A DNA stretch of 64,000 bases from UBA8296 sp031581145. GTDB taxonomy: Bacteria > Bacteroidota > Rhodothermia > Balneolales > Balneolaceae. The position numbers were made by a program, and so were the translations under genes. Each line of letters starts with the position of its first letter. Within the stretch, counting starts at the first letter, position 1. The stretch spans positions 1 to 64,000 of the forward strand of contig JAVLBP010000003.1 in NCBI GenBank assembly GCA_031581145.1. Direction: 5' to 3'. Below are positions 41,565 to 50,476 of this stretch, one piece after another. The notes beneath the pieces are model-generated. The model did not search any database and was not told the origin of the DNA. It saw only the letters and a program-made list of their open reading frames with translations.

Positions 41565-44431
41565 TCCCTCCCAAGGACTCGTTTGAGCAGCGTCATAACG
41601 GCACACACCACGACAAACTTCAACCCCTCCTTGAACGAATACAAACATCCTCACTGGATGACTTAATAAATGAAATCATCCCTAAAGGAATTCGGCTCAA
41701 GGAAGAGTTAAACCTCCCTCAAGCTGTATCTGAACAAGAGTATCTTAAGGAAATTGGACAAATTGCGTCCAAAAACGATGTCTTTGACTCGTTCATCGGG
41801 ATGGGCTACACTGACACCATCATGCCGAGCGTGATATTGCGAAATATTCTTGAAAATCCAGGATGGTACACAGCATACACACCTTATCAAGCTGAGATTG
41901 CTCAAGGCCGTATGGAGGCATTGATCAATTATCAAACCATGATCAGCGATCTAACAGGTATGGAACTGGCCAACGCCTCCCTTCTTGATGAAGCCACTGC
42001 TGTAGCCGAGGGTGTCACCATGCTTTACGATGCTAGGCCACGCTCAAAAAAGGAAGCTACAACCTGTTTGGTCTCCTCTCAATGTCATCCTCAGGTACAT
42101 GCTTTGCTTGAAACACGCACACAACCTTTGGGAATCGAATTAGTTATCCAAGACCCTACCGAGTTTGATGTCACCAACCCAGACGTTTTCGCCATGGTGC
42201 TGGCTTACCCCGATTCAGATGGACAAGTTCGACACATAAGCCCCATGATTGACGCCGGTCACGAACACGATGTGAAAACCGTTGTCACCGCCGACCTGCT
42301 CAGCTTGGTGTTGTTAACACCCCCAGGTGAGCAGGGTGCTGATGTTGTGGTAGGATCGGCTCAACGCTTTGGCGTACCTATGGGATTTGGTGGGCCTCAT
42401 GCAGCATTTTTTGCGACCCGTTCGACGTACCAACGCAAAATTCCAGGACGTATTATAGGGGCCACCAAAGATGTCGATGGGAACCCTGCCTATCGCATGG
42501 CATTGCAAACTCGCGAGCAACACATTAGGCGGGAAAAAGCAACTTCCAACATTTGCACAGCCCAGGTACTTCTTGCGGTAATTTCTGGGTTTTATGGTGT
42601 CTGGCATGGCCCTGATGGATTAAAACGGATTGCAGCTAGAGTCCATGGGCTGACGGCAGCATTTGCTGACGGACTCAAGCAAGGAGGATGTTCCATACGT
42701 CATGAGGCCTTTTTTGATACGCTCCGTGTCAAGGCGACACCCGACCAGGCAGCTCATATACGTAAAGCCGCTGAAGAGGCAAGCATCAATTTACGCTACT
42801 TCGACAATGGTGATATTGGGGTCACGTTCGATGAAGCCAAAGAAGAATCCCATGTTGAGGTGTTATGGGAACTCTTCCATCAAGCCGGTCTTCTATCCTC
42901 AGGCCCTGAGCTAAGCTCCGTTTCCTCAGCATCGCCGCTGGAGAGTCAAAGAACGAGCTCCTTTATGGATCACGAGGTGTTTCATCAATATCACACGGAG
43001 CATGAAATGCTTCGATACATGAAGCGCCTTGAAAACAAGGATCTGAGCCTGACTCACTCCATGATATCCTTAGGATCGTGTACCATGAAACTCAATGCCA
43101 CCACGGAGATGATACCTGTGACGTGGAAAGCCTTTGGAGGAATTCACCCCTTTGCACCTAGCTCACAAATCAAGGGGTATACTCAGTTGTTTGACGAGCT
43201 TTCGACGTGGCTAGAAGAAATTACTGGATTTGACTCGGTGTCTTTGCAACCCAACTCGGGTGCACAAGGAGAATACACAGGGCTCATGGTCATCCGTGAA
43301 TACCATCGTCAACGTGGGGATCACCACCGTAATGTTGCCATTATCCCATCGTCTGCACATGGAACCAATCCAGCCAGCGCCGTCATGGCAGGGATGCATG
43401 TGGTGGTTACGCAGTGTGATGAGCAAGGAAACATCGATTTTGAGGATCTAAAAAAACACGTCGAGGAGCACTCCGACAATCTATCGGCGCTCATGGTGAC
43501 CTATCCATCGACTCATGGCGTGTTTGAAGAGCATATTCAAGACATTTGCGCCTTGATTCATGAACATGGTGGCAAAGTGTATATGGATGGAGCCAACATG
43601 AATGCGCAAGTTGGACTCACAAGCCCAGCAGCCATTGGCGCGGATGTGTGCCACCTGAATTTGCACAAGACCTTTTGCATACCGCACGGCGGTGGTGGGC
43701 CTGGAATGGGCCCTATCGGGGTAACCAAGGACTTAGCACCCTATCTACCAGGACATCCACTCACTCAAACGGGTGGAGAGTTGGGAATTTCTGCCGTGTC
43801 TGCAGCTCCATGGGGAAGTGCATCCATACTAACCATCTCTCATGCGTATATTCGCATGATGGGGCCAGATGGCCTCACACAGGCAACCAAATTGGCGATT
43901 TTGAATGCCAATTACATGATGGAGCGCCTCAAAGATCATTATCCTGTGTTGTATAGAGGGAAAACAGGCCGCTCTGCTCATGAATTCATCCTTGATATTC
44001 GTGGGTTTAAGAGCTCAGCGGGGATAGAAGCGACTGATATTGCAAAACGGTTGATGGATTATGGCTTCCACGCACCGACCATGAGCTTTCCAGTGGCTGG
44101 CACACTGATGATTGAGCCAACAGAGAGTGAGTCACAAGCAGAACTCGATCGGTTTTGTGATGCGATGATTGCCATTCGCGAGGAAATACGTGCCATCGAA
44201 AGCGGGAGTGCGGATGCTGAGGATAATGTCTTGAAACATGCACCTCACACACAATCCATGGCTCTTTCTGATCATTGGTCTAGACCTTACAGCCGAAAAG
44301 AAGCTGTATTTCCAGCGGTTGGACAAGCGTCATCCAAGTTTTGGCCTTCGGTGCGGCGAGTCGATGATGCTTTCGGGGACCGAAATTTAATGTGTACCTG
44401 CTTGCCAATGTCTGCCTACGAAGAGGCATAA
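41561..44431 (+). CDS. gcvP: Glycine dehydrogenase (decarboxylating), P-protein GcvP
   Basis: PLP enzyme of the glycine cleavage system, transferring the aminomethyl group of glycine to lipoyl GcvH. 956 residues, so the two halves (P1 and P2) are fused as in E. coli. The N-terminal half has SFIGMGYTDTIMPSVILRNI and NPGWYTAYTPYQAEIAQGRME. The PLP lysine is in LNLHKTFCIPHGGGGPG (Lys703). A Ser-rich insertion (SSGPELSSVSSASPLESQR) near residues 446-464 joins the halves. gcvT and gcvH are not in the window. The start lacks a Shine-Dalgarno and overlaps a short upstream ORF. Confidence 0.97.
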   Translation: MIPPKDSFEQRHNGTHHDKLQPLLERIQTSSLDDLINEIIPKGIRLKEELNLPQAVSEQEYLKEIGQIASKNDVFDSFIGMGYTDTIMPSVILRNILENPGWYTAYTPYQAEIAQGRMEALINYQTMISDLTGMELANASLLDEATAVAEGVTMLYDARPRSKKEATTCLVSSQCHPQVHALLETRTQPLGIELVIQDPTEFDVTNPDVFAMVLAYPDSDGQVRHISPMIDAGHEHDVKTVVTADLLSLVLLTPPGEQGADVVVGSAQRFGVPMGFGGPHAAFFATRSTYQRKIPGRIIGATKDVDGNPAYRMALQTREQHIRREKATSNICTAQVLLAVISGFYGVWHGPDGLKRIAARVHGLTAAFADGLKQGGCSIRHEAFFDTLRVKATPDQAAHIRKAAEEASINLRYFDNGDIGVTFDEAKEESHVEVLWELFHQAGLLSSGPELSSVSSASPLESQRTSSFMDHEVFHQYHTEHEMLRYMKRLENKDLSLTHSMISLGSCTMKLNATTEMIPVTWKAFGGIHPFAPSSQIKGYTQLFDELSTWLEEITGFDSVSLQPNSGAQGEYTGLMVIREYHRQRGDHHRNVAIIPSSAHGTNPASAVMAGMHVVVTQCDEQGNIDFEDLKKHVEEHSDNLSALMVTYPSTHGVFEEHIQDICALIHEHGGKVYMDGANMNAQVGLTSPAAIGADVCHLNLHKTFCIPHGGGGPGMGPIGVTKDLAPYLPGHPLTQTGGELGISAVSAAPWGSASILTISHAYIRMMGPDGLTQATKLAILNANYMMERLKDHYPVLYRGKTGRSAHEFILDIRGFKSSAGIEATDIAKRLMDYGFHAPTMSFPVAGTLMIEPTESESQAELDRFCDAMIAIREEIRAIESGSADAEDNVLKHAPHTQSMALSDHWSRPYSRKEAVFPAVGQASSKFWPSVRRVDDAFGDRNLMCTCLPMSAYEEA

Positions 44432-44466
44432 AAAAAGGCCATACGGAAACCGTACAGCCTTTTTTT
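44431..44466. terminator. Bidirectional terminator between gcvP and the H1-like gene
   Basis: The arms AAAAAAGGC and GCCTTTTTT enclose an inner TACGG/CCGTA stem with an AAA loop, with A and T tracts at the outer edges. It serves both convergent genes and starts at the last base of the gcvP stop. Confidence 0.9.
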
Positions 44467-44487
44467 CAAAACCCTTAGAAAAACGCC

Positions 44488-44664
44488 TTATGCGTCGTTT
44501 TTCTTCTCTTGAATCTCCTTACGAATCACTTGGGAAAGATTCTTCAAGTCTTGGAGATGTTTTCGAGCACGTGTGCCGGCAGCTTTATTCCCCTTATTGT
44601 AGAACTTATCCATGTCATCTTCTAGATGAGCCATGATAGTTTTTACTTCGTCGATTCTGGCCAT
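44488..44664 (-). CDS. Small histone H1-like (Hc1-type) DNA-binding protein
   Basis: 58 residues, very rich in Lys, Arg, Asp and Glu, forming one long helix pattern: DKFYNKGNKAAGTRARKHLQ then DLKNLSQVIRKEIQEKK. The KGNKAAGTRxRKxLQ core is typical of the H1/Hc1-like proteins widespread in Bacteroidota, thought to bind DNA non-specifically. The start at 44664 is chosen because GGAGG lies 5-6 bases before it; an upstream ATG at 44676 would contain that Shine-Dalgarno. The 255 bases upstream to the next gene hold only a weak GGGGCT/AGCCCC hairpin near 44836-44855. Confidence 0.88.
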   Translation of the reverse strand: MARIDEVKTIMAHLEDDMDKFYNKGNKAAGTRARKHLQDLKNLSQVIRKEIQEKKNDA

Positions 44665-44919
44665 GTGAGCCTCCATGTTTGGTTGTTGGTTAGCAGAATC
44701 CCATGAAATAACATAGGTTGTGAGCTATCAGTTGCTTTGAATTTTTAACTCACATCTTTCAAAAATAACAGATTCATGCTTAAATGCACGTTAACTAATC
44801 AAAAAAACGTGATTTTGGCCTTTTTTTTGAAGAAATGGGGCTATTTTTAAGCCCCTTTCATGTACGATAGACGTACTTTGCAATGGTTTTGCCTCATATT
44901 CACTCAATGTTGACCCATT

Positions 44920-45927
44920 ATGCCTCATGTAGTTCTCATTCCAGGTGATGGAATTGGGCCTGAAATTACCCAATCCATCAAACAGATCTTTGAAACCGCA
45001 GACGCCGATATCCAATGGGTTGAATGTGCTGCAGGTGAAGGGGCGGTTGAGACACATGGGAGTCCGCTACCTGACGAAACACTCGAGGCTGTTGAGCGTC
45101 ATCGTGTTGCGCTAAAAGGCCCACTAACAACACCACTTGGTGCTGGATTTCGGTCGATTAATGTCGCGCTACGTCAACATTTTGAGCTATTTGCCAATAT
45201 TCGACCGGCGAGGACCCTTCCTGGCATCGACACCCCTTTTCGACATGTAGACATGGTGCTCTTTCGCGAGAATACACAAGGGCTTTACATTGGCAGAGAA
45301 ACGTGGGTAGAGGAAGGCCAAGAAGCAGAGAGTCTAGCCGTCGTGTCTAGGAAGGCAAGCGAGAGAATTATCAAAGCTGCTTTTGATCATGCAGTGCAAC
45401 ATGAGCGAAAAAAAGTGAGTCTCATCCACAAGGCCAACATCCTTAAATTTACGACGGGGCTCTTTCTCGATGTTGGAAAAGAGATTGCAAAGGAGTACCC
45501 ATCCATTGAGTTTGAAGATCTCATTGTCGATAATATGGCTATGCAAATGGTCATGCGACCCGAACGATTTGATGTCGTAGTGACAACCAATATGTTTGGA
45601 GATATCCTTTCTGACTTGGCGTCAGGATTGGTTGGAGGTCTTGGTGTGACCGGTGCAGGGAATTTGGGTGAAAATGCAGCCATTTTTGAAGCTGTCCACG
45701 GCTCAGCACCCGATATTGCAGGAAAGGGACTGGCTAATCCTTTGGCTTTTTTGTTCTCAGCGGTGATGATGCTTGAGCATCTTGAGCAAAGCAAAACCGC
45801 GGAGCGTATTCGAGCGGCCATCTACACTGTACTGCAAGAACATAAAGACGACTGCACAACCGATATTGGAGGGCTGGGAAATACACAGCGTTTTACCGAG
45901 GCTATTTGCAACGTTTTATCTCCTTGA
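44920..45927 (+). CDS. Isocitrate/isopropylmalate dehydrogenase family, probably NAD-dependent isocitrate dehydrogenase
   Basis: 335-residue beta-decarboxylating dehydrogenase. It begins VVLIPGDGIGPEIT. The substrate region ALKGPLTTPLGAGFRSINVALRQ is of the isocitrate type, and RENTQGLYIG and DNMAMQMVMRPERFDVVVTTNMFGDILSDL bind metal and substrate. The cofactor region EAVHGSAPDIAGKGLANPLAFLFSAVMML lacks the Lys/Tyr pair of NADP enzymes, pointing to NAD. It would convert isocitrate to 2-oxoglutarate in the TCA cycle. 3-isopropylmalate dehydrogenase is the less likely alternative, and no leu genes are close. Confidence 0.85.
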   Translation: MPHVVLIPGDGIGPEITQSIKQIFETADADIQWVECAAGEGAVETHGSPLPDETLEAVERHRVALKGPLTTPLGAGFRSINVALRQHFELFANIRPARTLPGIDTPFRHVDMVLFRENTQGLYIGRETWVEEGQEAESLAVVSRKASERIIKAAFDHAVQHERKKVSLIHKANILKFTTGLFLDVGKEIAKEYPSIEFEDLIVDNMAMQMVMRPERFDVVVTTNMFGDILSDLASGLVGGLGVTGAGNLGENAAIFEAVHGSAPDIAGKGLANPLAFLFSAVMMLEHLEQSKTAERIRAAIYTVLQEHKDDCTTDIGGLGNTQRFTEAICNVLSP

Positions 45928-46038
45928 CGTAGATTCCTTGTAGAGCCAGATTCGCGACGAGCCAAGGCCAAAACTATATTCCCAGACTCTAAATTCATAC
46001 ACTCTATATTCTCAGACACCTCAACACCCTTTGCACTT

Positions 46039-46326
46039 ATGTCAGTCACCCTTGAAGATGTCCACTACATTGCGAAACTCGCCCGACTTGAGCTAACACA
46101 GGACGAGGCAATCCAAACTCAAGAAGATCTTAACAAGATCCTATCCTACATGGATGAGCTCAATCAAGTGGACACCTCCGGTGTTGAGCCCTTAGAGCAT
46201 GTGTTTGACTTTGAAACAAGGTTACGCCCAGACACCCCCGAATCGCCCGTACCCCATGACGACGCACTTCGAGATGCACCCGATGCGGACTCAGATTATA
46301 TCCGAGTCCCAAAAGTCATAGAGTAA
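46039..46326 (+). CDS. gatC: Asp/Glu-tRNA amidotransferase subunit GatC
   Basis: 95-residue subunit that holds GatA and GatB together in the complex converting Glu-tRNA(Gln) to Gln-tRNA(Gln) or Asp-tRNA(Asn) to Asn-tRNA(Asn). It starts VTLEDVHYIAKLARLELTQDEA and has LNKILSYMDELNQVDTSGVEPLEH, both family hallmarks, and ends DYIRVPKVIE. gatA and gatB are not nearby. The 111 bases before it contain imperfect 30-bp duplications (CTATATTC at 45974 and 46004). Confidence 0.93.
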   Translation: MSVTLEDVHYIAKLARLELTQDEAIQTQEDLNKILSYMDELNQVDTSGVEPLEHVFDFETRLRPDTPESPVPHDDALRDAPDADSDYIRVPKVIE

Positions 46327-46330
46327 GCCA

Positions 46331-47917
46331 TTGGGCATAATCTTCAGACAGGCGATCAAAAACACCATTCTCAGCTATGCTGGTATTGGGTTGGGGGTGA
46401 TCACCACACTATTTTTATACCCAAGAATTCTTGCTCCAGAGGAGTTTGGACTCATCAAACTCTTCACATCGTTCACGATGATTGGGGCGCATCTTGGATC
46501 GCTTGGCTTTCGAGGGGCTATTTTGCGATTTATGCCTGCTGTCGAGGATTATCCCTCAAGACGATCACGCTTCATTAAACTTTCCTTTGCTGTTCCTCTA
46601 GCTGGATTTGGGCTGTATCTAGGGCTCTATTTTGCCTTAGAGCCCCTGATTGCGGGGTATTATGCCAAGGAATCAGCTCTCTTTTTGGATTATAAACGGT
46701 GGACATTACCCATGACACTGTTCATCATTTACTATGAAATCCTCAACAGCTTCCTTCGCTCGATGAAGGACTCCGTCTCGGGGCTGGTCTCTTCCGAAAT
46801 CATTCTTCGAAGTCTTCTAATCGTGTTGCTGTTGGTGATGTGGCAACATTGGCTCACATTCCCTCAATTTGTGATGCTATTTGTCTCGATTTATGGTGTA
46901 TCATCGATTTATATGTTTTGGAAAGTACTCACCTATGGCTTGTTTCGGCCTATTGTCCGTGATGGCGAGCCTGAATCCGTGGAAAGTCCAAAGCCCTTTC
47001 CTCGCGGATTCAAAAAGCTCCTGGTCAAGTACTCTGGTTTTACCCTTTTTGGCGGATTTGCGGGCTTGGTGGTGATGAATATTGACATTTTGATGATTGG
47101 CTCTCTATTGGGTCTTCGCGAAACGGCTATTTATGCGATGTCTTATTACATGGTTTCTGTCATGACGGTGCCACTGCGTTCGCTTGAGCGAATTGGCACG
47201 CCACTTATTGCAGATGCCATGCAAAAACACGACCTAGCGACGGTCCAGCAGATTTATCAAAAGACCTCGATGAATGGTATTATGATGGGGTTTTTGATCA
47301 CTATGGTAATCTGGGTCAACCTGGAGTTTGTGTTTACATTACTGCCTGAAACCTACAGAGCTAGCCGGTGGATTTTCTTTTGGTTGGCTATAGGCAGGCT
47401 CATCGATACGTTTGCGGGGCTTAATGGTTCCATCTTAGTTCACTCAAAATACTTTACCATCGACCTATGGACCATCCTTGCACTCATGGGTGTCTCCTTG
47501 GGGCTTAATGCGACCTTTATCCCCCTATTTGGTCTTCAAGGTGCTGCCCTGGCAACTTCGTGCTCATTGATTCTGTATAATGGTGTAAAACTCATGGTTG
47601 TATGGCGTGGGCTTGGTTTGCATCCATTCACCAAAGCTGTCTTTGGATATGGGTTGATGCTACTTCCTTTTGCGGGCCTCATGTACTTTGTTCCCAAGAT
47701 CTCCGCGGACTTGTTAACCCTTGATTCATGGGCCTCTTCCTTCCCATGGATCGAGCTTGCCTTGGAGGGCGTACTTGTGACACTTCCACTTGTCACGCTT
47801 TACGGATTAGGTTTGTTTATTTTACCCATATCGAAAGATGCGAAACAGGGAATTCGTACGATTTTGGCAAAGGTACTGCCTGGCTACGCATCTGACTCAA
47901 ACCGTGAAGTCACATGA
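46331..47917 (+). CDS. Oligosaccharide flippase / MVF-superfamily membrane protein
   Basis: 528 residues with 12-14 predicted helices. The N-terminus (FRQAIKNTILSYAGIGLGVITTLFLYPRILAPEEFGLIKLF) and the central NIDILMIGSLLGLRETAIYAMSYYM and LERIGTPLIADAM are typical of Wzx-like polysaccharide exporters, which flip lipid-linked saccharides across the inner membrane. It has a TTG start without an SD, four bases after gatC, so it is probably transcribed with gatC. No glycosyltransferase is adjacent. A lipid II flippase (MurJ-like) role is possible but less supported. Confidence 0.85.
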   Translation: MGIIFRQAIKNTILSYAGIGLGVITTLFLYPRILAPEEFGLIKLFTSFTMIGAHLGSLGFRGAILRFMPAVEDYPSRRSRFIKLSFAVPLAGFGLYLGLYFALEPLIAGYYAKESALFLDYKRWTLPMTLFIIYYEILNSFLRSMKDSVSGLVSSEIILRSLLIVLLLVMWQHWLTFPQFVMLFVSIYGVSSIYMFWKVLTYGLFRPIVRDGEPESVESPKPFPRGFKKLLVKYSGFTLFGGFAGLVVMNIDILMIGSLLGLRETAIYAMSYYMVSVMTVPLRSLERIGTPLIADAMQKHDLATVQQIYQKTSMNGIMMGFLITMVIWVNLEFVFTLLPETYRASRWIFFWLAIGRLIDTFAGLNGSILVHSKYFTIDLWTILALMGVSLGLNATFIPLFGLQGAALATSCSLILYNGVKLMVVWRGLGLHPFTKAVFGYGLMLLPFAGLMYFVPKISADLLTLDSWASSFPWIELALEGVLVTLPLVTLYGLGLFILPISKDAKQGIRTILAKVLPGYASDSNREVT

Positions 47918-47969
47918 TATGTATGTATCGTCACGAGCGGTGTGCTCAAGTATTCCAGGTGTCTAGATT

Positions 47970-48851
47970 ATGAACAGCAGCCCATCAACACATCTCATCC
48001 AAAGGCCTATTGGGGTCTTTGACTCCGGTGTGGGTGGTTTGACCGTTGCCAAGGCGATTCACCATGCACTCCCCCAAGAAAAGATTCTGTATCTGGGAGA
48101 TACGGCGCGCGTCCCTTATGGGACCAAATCAGAAGATGTGATTCAACAATTCACTCGGGAAATCTTGGATAAAATGGAGACGAAGCATGTGAAAGCTGTG
48201 GTGGTAGCATGCAATACCGTCTCAGCGCTTGCGCAAAACGTGCTTGCAAGCCAAAAGGGTCATATCCCTATGATTGATGTGTTGACAGCGGGCGTGGAGT
48301 CTACTCTTCACCATCTAGAGTCCAAAAAGCATTCATCCGCACCCGTTGTTGGAGTCTTGGGTACGACCGCAACCATTACATCCCAGGCGTATGAGCAACA
48401 ACTCAAGGACGCTTGGCCCAATCTACATGTAATGACGCAAGCCTGCCCCCTGCTTGTACCACTCGCAGAAGAAGGGTGGGATGGGCAAAGTGATGTCGTC
48501 CGTCACACATTGAACGCCTATCTCGAGCCTTTCCAAACGTCATCTTTGGACGCTATTATTCTGGGTTGCACTCACTATCCATTATTCAAGGACGCGATCG
48601 CGGCTCAGTTACGCTCATCATCGCCCTCCTCAACACCTTTCATTATCGATTCAGGCGAGGCTGTGGCGAGAGCCTTAACACACGAGCTCGATGCCTCCCA
48701 ACTTCGTCAATCCTCCGATGCGTCCTCTGAGACCCCCTCAGATTGGCTTGAATGTTTGGTCACCGATCGACCAGATCATGTGCAAGGGCTCGCTGAACGT
48801 ATTTTGGGCGAGCCCATTCCCCATGTGGGGCGTCTTACGCTCGGATCCTAA
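47970..48851 (+). CDS. murI: Glutamate racemase MurI
   Basis: Makes D-glutamate for peptidoglycan. Both catalytic cysteines are in place: VVACNTVSALA (Cys near residue 77) and LGCTHYPLF (Cys near 197). The N-terminal IGVFDSGVGGLTVAKAI and LGDTARVPYGTKS are diagnostic. A Ser/Asp-rich insertion (ASQLRQSSDASSETPS) lies near the C-terminus, and length (293) is 20-30 above usual. Its stop overlaps the convergent phoH-like stop by four bases. Confidence 0.94.
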   Translation: MNSSPSTHLIQRPIGVFDSGVGGLTVAKAIHHALPQEKILYLGDTARVPYGTKSEDVIQQFTREILDKMETKHVKAVVVACNTVSALAQNVLASQKGHIPMIDVLTAGVESTLHHLESKKHSSAPVVGVLGTTATITSQAYEQQLKDAWPNLHVMTQACPLLVPLAEEGWDGQSDVVRHTLNAYLEPFQTSSLDAIILGCTHYPLFKDAIAAQLRSSSPSSTPFIIDSGEAVARALTHELDASQLRQSSDASSETPSDWLECLVTDRPDHVQGLAERILGEPIPHVGRLTLGS

Positions 48852-50392
48852 AGAAGCGTACTTGCGATATTGGCAAGTTGTGAGCGCTCCCCTTTTTCAA
48901 GACCTACATGAGCATACAAATCACTATCAGCGAGTCGATCCACAAGGTACGACAACCCATTACTTTCTGCGTCTAGATAGGGTGTGTCGATCTGGAATAT
49001 ATCCCCTGTAAAAATGATCTTGGTTTGTTCACCAGCTCTCGTGATAATGGTCTTGATCTCGTGTGGTGTAAGATTTTGAGCTTCATCAATAATGAAAATC
49101 ACATTGGATAGACTTCGCCCACGAATATAGGCTAAGGGAACAATGGTCAGTTTTTCTGACTGCACCATTTCATCAATCTTTTTGAATTGTTTACTCGATT
49201 CGCTGAACTGATTTTTGATGATGCTTAGATTATCCCACAGCGGCTGCATGTAGGGATCGATTTTAGATTTCACATCACCTGGCAAATACCCTAAATCCCT
49301 GTTACTTAAAGGCACAATAGGACGGGCAAGGTAAATTTGACGATACTCACTGCGTTGCTCCAAAGCCCCAGCAAGGGCTAGCAAGGTCTTGCCAGTCCCC
49401 GCAGCTCCGGTAATCGTAACCAGTGGCACTTTTGGGTCAAGTACCGCATGTAATGCGAAGGTTTGTTCAGCATTCCGAGGCACAACCCCATACGCAGTCA
49501 TTTTATGGAGTAATTCTAAGGCGCCTGAGTCATGTCGATACGTTGCCAGTGCTGAAGCTGAGGCATGCTTCAATAGATAATAATGGTTCTTGATCGCTGG
49601 TTCGCTTAGTACAGCATCGGCTGGAATCGAGCCATGAGCATACAATTCCTGGATGGGTGAGGGGTCTTTGAGCTCCAGTGTCGTTCGTCCACGATAAAGA
49701 TGGTCAATATCTTTGACTCGTACTGTCTCATAATCCTCCGCTTCGAGATCCATCGCGCGAGCTTTGAGTCTCAGATTAATATCCTTTGACACGAGAATGA
49801 CACGTCGACCCGCCTCTTCATTGCGTAAATGCAACGCAGCATTCAGGATGCGATGGTCATTTTTGGACGACCCAAACGCTTTGTTGGCATCCTGACCATT
49901 GCCTCCATCCTCTGTGACTACTTTGATTCTGCCTGACGATCGACCATTCAAAGGAATCCACTCACGCATCATTTTGCTCTCACCCGATATCTTATCGAGA
50001 TATCGAATCAATTCGCGCGCATGAAGATTGGTTACGCTATTCCCCTTCTTAAAGGTATCAAGCTCTTCAAGAACCGTTATAGGAATGGCTACATCGTGTT
50101 CTTGAAAATTTCGCACGGCTTCGGAGTCATACAGAAGCACCGAAGTATCCAGGACAAACACCTTAGAGGTGTTTTTTGGTTGTTTTGAAGACTTGCTTGT
50201 CTGTGAAGTCTTTGAAGACTTGCTTGTTTTTGAAGACTTGGTAGTCTCTGAAGTCTTTGAAGACTTGCTTGTCTTGCTATCGGTAAGCTTAGCCTTTTTA
50301 GATGTTGCGTTTGATGATGTTGAAGTTGTGCTAGATCTCTTGGTTTTGTCTTTCTTGACGCTGGCTTGTTTGCCAGAGGTCGAAGTAGGCAT
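48848..50392 (-). CDS. PhoH-family ATPase with N-terminal PIN domain
   Basis: 514 residues. Residues 77-215 are a PIN nuclease-like domain (VFVLDTSVLLYDSEAV, ITVLEELDTFKKG, VTEDGG, LVSKDINLRLKA). From about 300 the PhoH helicase-like ATPase follows (TGAAGTGKTLLALAGA Walker A, ARPIVPLSNRDLGYLPG, VIFIIDEAQNLTPHE, TGDIFQIDTPYLD). This PIN-PhoH pair is the YlaK/PhoH2-like ribonuclease-helicase. The first 76 residues are almost only Lys, Ser and Thr, with KSSKTS repeats from a 45-bp DNA repeat containing AAGTCTTTGAAGACTT palindromes at 50206 and 50251. Confidence 0.92.
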   Translation of the reverse strand: MPTSTSGKQASVKKDKTKRSSTTSTSSNATSKKAKLTDSKTSKSSKTSETTKSSKTSKSSKTSQTSKSSKQPKNTSKVFVLDTSVLLYDSEAVRNFQEHDVAIPITVLEELDTFKKGNSVTNLHARELIRYLDKISGESKMMREWIPLNGRSSGRIKVVTEDGGNGQDANKAFGSSKNDHRILNAALHLRNEEAGRRVILVSKDINLRLKARAMDLEAEDYETVRVKDIDHLYRGRTTLELKDPSPIQELYAHGSIPADAVLSEPAIKNHYYLLKHASASALATYRHDSGALELLHKMTAYGVVPRNAEQTFALHAVLDPKVPLVTITGAAGTGKTLLALAGALEQRSEYRQIYLARPIVPLSNRDLGYLPGDVKSKIDPYMQPLWDNLSIIKNQFSESSKQFKKIDEMVQSEKLTIVPLAYIRGRSLSNVIFIIDEAQNLTPHEIKTIITRAGEQTKIIFTGDIFQIDTPYLDAESNGLSYLVDRLADSDLYAHVGLEKGERSQLANIASTLL

Positions 50393-50476
50393 GGAGCAAC
50401 AGTTTAGTTAAGAACAGGGTTAAAGGAGAATAAGTGAGCAAAGGATCAACTTCAACGGGGGAACAAAAAATTTGTG

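Noticed and set aside
44836..44856. Hairpin GGGGCT/AGCCCC upstream of the isocitrate dehydrogenase gene as a terminator
   Set aside because: The stem is only six pairs and neither strand has a proper T tract directly after it; kept only as a weak hairpin.
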